Under the pieces are notes generated by a model. It saw only the letters and a list, made by a program, of their open reading frames with translations. It made no database searches and was not told the DNA's origin. Below, in pieces: positions 57,201 through 64,000 of a stretch of DNA of 64,000 bases; within the stretch, counting starts at the first letter, position 1, and the number at the start of each line of letters is the position of its first letter. This DNA comes from Anomaloglossus baeobatrachus (taxonomy: Eukaryota > Chordata > Amphibia > Anura > Aromobatidae), in the NCBI RefSeq assembly GCF_048569485.1, contig NC_134354.1:84419664-84483663 (forward strand), written 5' to 3'. The position numbers and the translations under genes were made by a program.

Positions 57201-60200
57201 CTTGCAAAGTCTCCTTAAGGAGAATAGTGTTCCCCCGTGGAATTTTAGGGGCATTGCAGCTATAAGTCCCCTTACCTGGCAGCCAGACTGGCTTGCAAAG
57301 TCTCCTTAAGGAGAATAGTGTTCCCCCGTGGTCCCCACATAGCTTTCTCATGAGCCAGATCAGACACCCCCATACTTTGCACTGACGAGGGGCAAGCACC
57401 CCGAAACACCGTGTCTGCAAATTGGGATTCTGATCTGGCTTATATATCCTGAGTCATATTGCAAAGGATTGTCAAAAATCCACTTGTGACTTTTAGGATC
57501 GCTACTTCCAATAGGTGGCGCTGTGCTAGAGTTTGTCTCCTTTACTGGAGAGACAATTTGAATATTTCCCAGAGGGGCATTGCAGCTATAAGTCCCCTTA
57601 CCTGGCAGCCAGACTGGCTTGCAAAGTCTCCTTAAGGAGAATAGTGTTCCCCCGTGGAATTTTAGGGGCATTGCAGCTATAAGTCCCCTTACCTGGCAGC
57701 CAGACTGGCTTGCAAAGTCTCCTTAAGGAGAATAGTGTTCCCCCGTGGTCCCCACATAGCTTTCTCATGAGCCAGATCAGACACCCCCATACTTTGCACT
57801 GACGAGGGGCAAGCACCCCGAAACACCGTGTCTGCAAATTGGGATTCTGATCTGGCTTATATATCCTGAGTCATATTGCAAAGGATTGTCAAAAATCCAC
57901 TTGTGACTTTTAGGATCGCTACTTCCAATAGGTGGCGCTGTGCTAGAGTTTGTCTCCTTTACTGGAGAGACAATTTGAATATTTCCCAGAGGGGCATTGC
58001 AGCTATAAGTCCCCTTACCTGGCAGCCAGACTGGCTTGCAAAGTCTCCTTAAGGAGAATAGTGTTCCCCCGTGGAATTTTAGGGGCATTGCAGCTATAAG
58101 TCCCCTTACCTGGCAGCCAGACTGGCTTGCAAAGTCTCCTTAAGGAGAATAGTGTTCCCCCGTGGTCCCCACATAGCTTTCTCATGAGCCAGATCAGACA
58201 CCCCCATACTTTGCACTGACGAGGGGCAAGCACCCCGAAACACCGTGTCTGCAAATTGGGATTCTGATCTGGCTTATATATCCTGAGTCATATTGCAAAG
58301 GATTGTCAAAAATCCACTTGTGACTTTTAGGATCGCTACTTCCAATAGGTGGCGCTGTGCTAGAGTTTGTCTCCTTTACTGGAGAGACAATTTGAATATT
58401 TCCCAGAGGGGCATTGCAGCTATAAGTCCCCTTACCTGGCAGCCAGACTGGCTTGCAAAGTCTCCTTAAGGAGACTAGTGTTCCCCCGTGGAATTTTAGG
58501 GGCATTGCAGCTATAAGTCCCCTTACCTGGCAGCCAGACTGGCTTGCAAAGTCTCCTTAAGGAGAATAGTGTTCCCCCGTGGTCCCCACATAGCTTTCTC
58601 ATGAGCCAGATCAGACACCCCCATACTTTGCACTGACGAGGGGCAAGCACCCCGAAACACCGTGTCTGCAAATTGGGATTCTGATCTGGCTTATATATCC
58701 TGAGTCATATTGCAAAGGATTGTCAAAAATCCACTTGTGACTTTTAGGATCGCTACTTCCAATAGGTGGCGCTGTGCTAGAGTTTGTCTCCTTTACTGGA
58801 GAGACAATTTGAATATTTCCCAGAGGGGCATTGCAGCTATAAGTCCCCTTACCTGGCAGCCAGACTGGCTTGCAAAGTCTCCTTAAGGAGACTAGTGTTC
58901 CCCCGTGGAATTTTAGGGGCATTGCAGCTATAAGTCCCCTTACCTGGCAGCCAGACTGGCTTGCAAAGTCTCCTTAAGGAGAATAGTGTTCCCCCGTGGT
59001 CCCCACATAGCTTTCTCATGAGCCAGATCAGACACCCCCATACTTTGCACTGACGAGGGGCAAGCACCCCGAAACACCGTGTCTGCAAATTGGGATTCTG
59101 ATCTGGCTTATATATCCTGAGTCATATTGCAAAGGATTGTCAAAAATCCACTTGTGACTTTTAGGATCGCTACTTCCAATAGGTGGCGCTGTGCTAGAGT
59201 TTGTCTCCTTTACTGGAGAGACAATTTGAATATTTCCCAGAGGGGCATTGCAGCTATAAGTCCCCTTACCTGGCAGCCAGACTGGCTTGCAAAGTCTCCT
59301 TAAGGAGAATAGTGTTCCCCCGTGGAATTTTAGGGGCATTGCAGCTATAAGTCCCCTTACCTGGCAGCCAGACTGGCTTGCAAAGTCTCCTTAAGGAGAA
59401 TAGTGTTCCCCCGTGGTCCCCACATAGCTTTCTCATGAGCCAGATCAGACACCCCCATACTTTGCACTGACGAGGGGCAAGCACCCCGAAACACCGTGTC
59501 TGCAAATTGGGATTCTGATCTGGCTTATATATCCTGAGTCATATTGCAAAGGATTGTCAAAAATCCACTTGTGACTTTTAGGATCGCTACTTCCAATAGG
59601 TGGCGCTGTGCTAGAGTTTGTCTCCTTTACTGGAGAGACAATTTGAATATTTCCCAGAGGGGCATTGCAGCTATAAGTCCCCTTACCTGGCAGCCAGACT
59701 GGCTTGCAAAGTCTCCTTAAGGAGAATAGTGTTCCCCCGTGGAATTTTAGGGGCATTGCAGCTATAAGTCCCCTTACCTGGCAGCCAGACTGGCTTGCAA
59801 AGTCTCCTTAAGGAGAATAGTGTTCCCCCGTGGTCCCCACATAGCTTTCTCATGAGCCAGATCAGACACCCCCATACTTTGCACTGACGAGGGGCAAGCA
59901 CCCCGAAACACCGTGTCTGCAAATTGGGATTCTGATCTGGCTTATATATCCTGAGTCATATTGCAAAGGATTGTCAAAAATCCACTTGTGACTTTTAGGA
60001 TCGCTACTTCCAATAGGTGGCGCTGTGCTAGAGTTTGTCTCCTTTACTGGAGAGACAATTTGAATATTTCCCAGAGGGGCATTGCAGCTATAAGTCCCCT
60101 TACCTGGCAGCCAGACTGGCTTGCAAAGTCTCCTTAAGGAGAATAGTGTTCCCCCGTGGAATTTTAGGGGCATTGCAGCTATAAGTCCCCTTACCTGGCA

Positions 60201-60894
60201 GCCAGACTGGCTTGCAAAGTCTCCTTAAGGAGAATAGTGTTCCCCCGTGGTCCCCACATAGCTTTCTCATGAGCCAGATCAGACACCCCCATACTTTGCA
60301 CTGACGAGGGGCAAGCACCCCGAAACACCGTGTCTGCAAATTGGGATTCTGATCTGGCTTATATATCCTGAGTCATATTGCAAAGGATTGTCAAAAATCC
60401 ACTTGTGACTTTTAGGATCGCTACTTCCAATAGGTGGCGCTGTGCTAGAGTTTGTCTCCTTTACTGGAGAGACAATTTGAATATTTCCCAGAGGGGCATT
60501 GCAGCTATAAGTCCCCTTACCTGGCAGCCAGACTGGCTTGCAAAGTCTCCTTAAGGAGAATAGTGTTCCCCCGTGGAATTTTAGGGGCATTGCAGCTATA
60601 AGTCCCCTTACCTGGCAGCCAGACTGGCTTGCAAAGTCTCCTTAAGGAGAATAGTGTTCCCCCGTGGTCCCCACATAGCTTTCTCATGAGCCAGATCAGA
60701 CACCCCCATACTTTGCACTGACGAGGGGCAAGCACCCCGAAACACCGTGTCTGCAAATTGGGATTCTGATCTGGCTTATATATCCTGAGTCATATTGCAA
60801 AGGATTGTCAAAAATCCACTTGTGACTTTTAGGATCGCTACTTCCAATAGGTGGCGCTGTGCTAGAGTTTGTCTCCTTTACTGGAGAGACAATT
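54213..60894 (+). repeat. 417-bp satellite array, 16 units, hammerhead-bearing
   Basis: 6,682 bp = 16 units of 417 bp plus about 10 bp. Units are virtually identical; by eye I saw a C for A at 58475 and 58892 (two adjacent units) and a T for C near 54953. Each unit holds two tandem copies of a 91-bp segment (GGGGCATTGCAGCTATAAGT to TTCCCCCGTGG), then the hammerhead region, then a tail (GGTGGCGCTGTGCTAGAG). Without the internal duplication a unit would be 326 bp. Open frames of 79 and 103 codons recur every 417 bp on the minus strand and merely reflect repetition. Confidence 0.97.
54434..54521 (+). ncRNA. Type I hammerhead self-cleaving ribozyme (first of 16 identical copies)
   Basis: Distal stem I: AGCCAGATCAG (54434-54444) pairs perfectly with CTGATCTGGCT (54511-54521). 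An internal loop follows, then proximal stem I TTTGCA (54457-54462) with TGCAAA (54497-54502). Core CTGACGA 54463-54469. Stem II GGGG/CCCC (54470-54473 with 54480-54483) with loop CAAGCA. GAAA 54484-54487. Stem III ACA/TGT with loop CCG. Cleavage triplet GTC 54494-54496, so cleavage is expected after 54496. All conserved core positions fit the hammerhead consensus. Copies recur every 417 bp; predicted cuts follow 54496, 54913, 55330, 55747, 56164, 56581, 56998, 57415, 57832, 58249, 58666, 59083, 59500, 59917, 60334 and 60751. Transcripts would be chopped into 417-nt monomers. Confidence 0.92.
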
Positions 60895-60907
60895 TGATTA
60901 ACAACAG
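60895..60907. repeat. Right direct repeat bracketing the satellite
   Basis: TGATTAACAACAG, matching 54200-54212. Confidence 0.75.
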
Positions 60908-61618
60908 AACTTTCTGCTCATAAGTAAAACGTCTGAACGAGGCCTTAGATTTTGAGTTGGTGAGAAGTTTTCACTTGAACTTTATATTCCTTTAAAGGTA
61001 CATGAATAAGTACAGATATTCAGCTGTGGATTTTGCAGGGGATCCTTATCACATCTGCATAAAGAGCCATGGATTTTAATGTAACGTTAAAGATTTCACA
61101 CTAGATTGCAACATAAATCATTATTTTGGTAAAATCCGCACCAGAGGTCAACTTCTGTTGCTGATTTTTGTAGATGATATTTAATAAAATATCTTCCGCT
61201 TCGCTGCTACTGGAAAAAGCTGCAGATTTTCCAACTAGAAGAATGTCAGCAAATTATTTACTGTGTGAACACTTCCTAAAGGTTTCTTTACAAGAATATG
61301 GTTCAAAAGAAATAGAACACACACTGCTTTGCTTTTTTGTAGCAAGTTTGTCTCCATCGTCACTGCTGACCCTGATAGTAGTTACATTATACGTCCTTTT
61401 AAACTGCTGAATGGAAAAGGTAAAGCGCAAGATCTGTGGAATGTAATAGACTATGTGACAACATTGGGGCAGTAAAGATACGTTCACACATGGATGGTAT
61501 AGCAAATCCGCTTCAAAGGTCTCACAAAAAAGCCTTCAAATATTCATCTGGGTGCTCCTTGATTTAGCTTTTGAAACAGATCCACGTAAAAAAGAACACA
61601 GAGTATTTGGAGAAGGTC
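60908..61618. other. Intergenic or intronic, nothing recognised
   Basis: AT-rich sequence without a supported exon. Small open frames around 61174-61410 show no domain. Confidence 0.4.
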
Positions 61619-61621
61619 TAA

Positions 61622-62182
61622 AGGGGGCTTTACACGCTACGACATCGCTAATGCGAACTCGTTGGGGGTCACGGAATTGGTGACGCTCATCCGGCCGCAT
61701 TAGCGATGCCGTTGCGTGTGACACCTATGAGCGATTTTGCATCGTTGCAAAAACTTGCAAAATCGCTCATCGGTGACATGGGGGTCCATTCTCAAAAATC
61801 GTTACTGCAGCAGTAACGAGGTTGTTCCTCATTCCTGCGGCAGCACACATCGCTCCGTGTGACACCGCAGGAACGAGGAACCTCTGCTTACCTGCCTCCC
61901 GGCCGCTATGCGGAAGGAAGGAGGTGGGCGGGATGTTACGTCCCACTCAGCTCCGCCCCTCTGCTTGTATTGGCCGGCTGCCGCGTGACGTCGATGTGAC
62001 GCTAAACGTCCCCCCCACTCCAGGAACTGGATGTTCTCCGCCCACATCGAGGTCGTATGGACGGGTAAGTACGTGTGACGGGGGTTAATCGTTTCTGCGG
62101 CACGTTCAACAAATTGAACGTGCCACACATATGATGGGGGCGTTGCAAATCGCATACAAAATTGCAGCGTGTAAAGCAGGCT
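61622..62182 (+). mobile_element. Family A element, about 560 bp
   Basis: Ends AGGGGGCTTTACACGC and the mirror of GCGTGTAAAGCAGGCT, with TAA on the left and TTA on the right. Shared blocks: GGTCACGGAATTGGTGACGC, CTCATCCGGC, CGTTGCGTGTGACACCTA, GCGGCAGCACACATCGCTCC, GTGACGTCGATGTGACGC. Confidence 0.8.
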
Positions 62183-62243
62183 TTAGAACAGCTTGGGCTT
62201 TCTGCTCAGTTTCTACTCCAAAAATTCAGCAAACAGATTCCTA

Positions 62244-62694
62244 GCCAAAGGTCCTGTGCGCACGGTGCAGTTTTTGATGCGTTTTTGGTGCAGTTTATCG
62301 TGCATTTTGTCGCCCAAATCTGCATGCAGAAAAATGAAGCAACATGTCAATTGTTGGTCCGTTTTTTCCCTGCATTTTGTAGCCTTTCCAGCCATTGAAT
62401 TCACTAAAAAAATGCATGGCGCAAAAATGCACCAAAACCGAATGTGTGTTTATGTGCGTCTTTTTTCCTTGCAGTTTTGGGTGCAGAAAAATGAAGCAAC
62501 ATGTCACTTCTTTTCTGTATTTTTCCCTGCGTTTTTCCATTGAATATAGTGCAAACCCGCATGAGCAACAACGCGTCAAAACACGGCAAAAACACATGCG
62601 TTTTTTGATGCGTTTTTTTTCTGCCAGAGCTGAGTTTTTGTTGCTTTTTGGTGTGTTTTTCGCTGGAGAAACACTGCAGTGTGCGCACATACCC
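62244..62694. mobile_element. Foldback element rich in GTTTTT/AAAAAC words
   Basis: Left end GCCAAAGGTCCTGTGCGCAC and mirrored right end GTGTGCGCACATACCC, followed by TTA. The interior repeats GATGCGTTTTT-like words and AGAAAAATGAAGCAACATGT twice. Confidence 0.55.
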
Positions 62695-63240
62695 TTAGAT
62701 TGTTTATTGCAATGGCATTTTGGCATCCGATTCACATTTCAGCTATATTTATAGATAATATTGACTAAAAAGGTAAAAGTGATCCCTACTTTTCTACTTT
62801 TTCTAGGACACTAACCTGTTGATTTGGCAGCCATGATGATAGGACAGAGTCATAACTTGAAGTTACTGGGTCTTGGAGTAAATTCTGTTATTAAGGGCTC
62901 GGTCACACAGTATATTTTTCGCAAAAACAGCACTAGGGCCAACGTTATTCAGTGGGGAATGCAGAAAAGCGATTTATTCTATCACCAAATCTGTGTGTGA
63001 TGATAAGTCTCTGCATGCTCTAGTGTCTTCCGTGATGAGACCCGCACATCTAAGTCTTTCGGTACAGAACAAAAAACAAGCAAAATAAAAATGGATGCCA
63101 CATGTGGCCACAGTAAAGCATCTGTGTGAACGGAGCCGGAGGGTGATGATGGCGTCTGGTGACTTCATACAATGTTACAGCAGTGATGTTTTTGTTGTAT
63201 AAGAAGCTTTGTCCAGCTTTATATATTATGGCATTACCAC

Positions 63241-64000
63241 ACCACTGCACCGCCACTTTATAAACCGCACCACTGCACCGCCACTTTATAAACCGCACCA
63301 CTGCACCGCCACTTTATAAACCGCACCACTGCACCGCCACTTTATAAACCGCACCACTGCACCGCCACTTTATAAACCGCACCACTGCACCGCCACTTTA
63401 TAAACCGCACCACTACACCGCCACTTTATAAACCGCACCACTGCACCGCCACTTTATAAACCGCACCACTGCACCGCCACTTTATAAACCGCACCACTGC
63501 ACCGCCACTTTATAAACCGCACCACTACACCGCCACTTTATAAACCGCACCACTACACCACCACTTTATAAACCGCACCACTGCACCGTCACTTTATAAA
63601 CCGCACCACTGCACCGCCACTTTATAAACCGCACCACTGCACCGCCACTTTATAAACCGCACCACTGCACCACCACTTTATAAACCGCACCACTGCACCG
63701 CCACTTTATAAACCGCACCACTGCACCGCCACTTTATAAACCGCACCACTGCACCGCCACTTTATAAACCGCACCGCCACTTTATAAACTGCACCACTGC
63801 ACCGCCACTTTATAAATTGCACTACTGCACCACCACTTTTTTAAACTGCACCACTGCACTGCCACTTGATAAAGCGCATCACTGCACCGCCACTTTATAA
63901 AGCGCATCACTGCACCGCCACTTTATAAACCGCACCAGTGCACCGTCACTTTATAAACTGCACCACTGCACCGTCACGTTATAAATTGCACCACTGCATC
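63241..64000. repeat. 28-bp minisatellite, at least 27 units, continues past the window
   Basis: The unit is ACCACTGCACCGCCAC followed by TTTATAAACCGC (28 bp). There are occasional substitutions (CTACACC, CACCACC, CCGTCAC) and one 20-bp unit near 63770. Units become more diverged towards the window end. Most contain TATAAA. Confidence 0.95.

Noticed and set aside
54262-60756. Recurring 79- and 103-codon minus-strand frames
   Set aside because: They repeat exactly every 417 bp with the satellite and run antisense to the ribozyme; no family resemblance.

Overview
The window looks like a large, repeat-rich vertebrate genome, most likely an anuran amphibian (inferred). There is no operon-like gene packing. 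Almost everything is mobile DNA or tandem repeat: CpG-rich foldback elements with TTAA or TTA/TAA target duplications, Tc1-like transposons, Ty3/Gypsy LTRs starting TGTGRCGCCC, and several minisatellites. No tRNA, rRNA or CRISPR was recognised. Only one stretch looks like host protein-coding sequence: a possible first coding exon at 52134-52561.

Layout. 1-4567: small DNA elements (called family A and family B here) and a LINE scrap. 4568-9250: about 150 copies of a 31-bp minisatellite. 9475-10780: a family B element split by a family A relative, with another TTAA element abutting. 11075-11976: solo LTR. 12290-16656: Tc1-like fossils, including an inverted pair with about 1,027-bp arms. 17023-21258: dispersed repeats and a three-level nest, in which a ribozyme-bearing insertion sits in a solo LTR that sits in a TTAA element. 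22181-23283: solo LTR. 25150-33166: a nearly complete, young Ty3/Gypsy element. 33983-36069: a 388-bp palindrome and another solo LTR. 36700-39632: four foldback elements placed end to end. 40217-46432: more foldbacks and Tc1 pieces. 46142-51286: a composite element carrying a solo LTR and a 1.5-kb element with G-rich tandem repeats. 51640-53341: non-repetitive sequence with the candidate exon. 54213-60894: a 417-bp satellite array. 63241-64000: a 28-bp minisatellite running off the window.

The most striking system is the 417-bp satellite. Each of its 16 units carries a complete, identical type I hammerhead self-cleaving ribozyme on the + strand. All core motifs, stems I, II and III and the GUC cleavage site are visible. 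The entire array lies between two copies of a 13-bp direct repeat, as if inserted as a multimer. The layout resembles newt satellite 2 and the small ribozyme retroelements (retrozymes) reported in animals. A second, more divergent hammerhead lies at 20481-20544 inside a 1.27-kb insertion flanked by a 9-bp direct repeat, so hammerhead elements seem to have moved in this genome more than once. If the exon at 52134 is real, the array sits downstream in the same orientation and could be transcribed in an intron.

All assignments are by eye from sequence. Family names rest on target duplications, terminal repeats and recognisable protein motifs, not on database searches.
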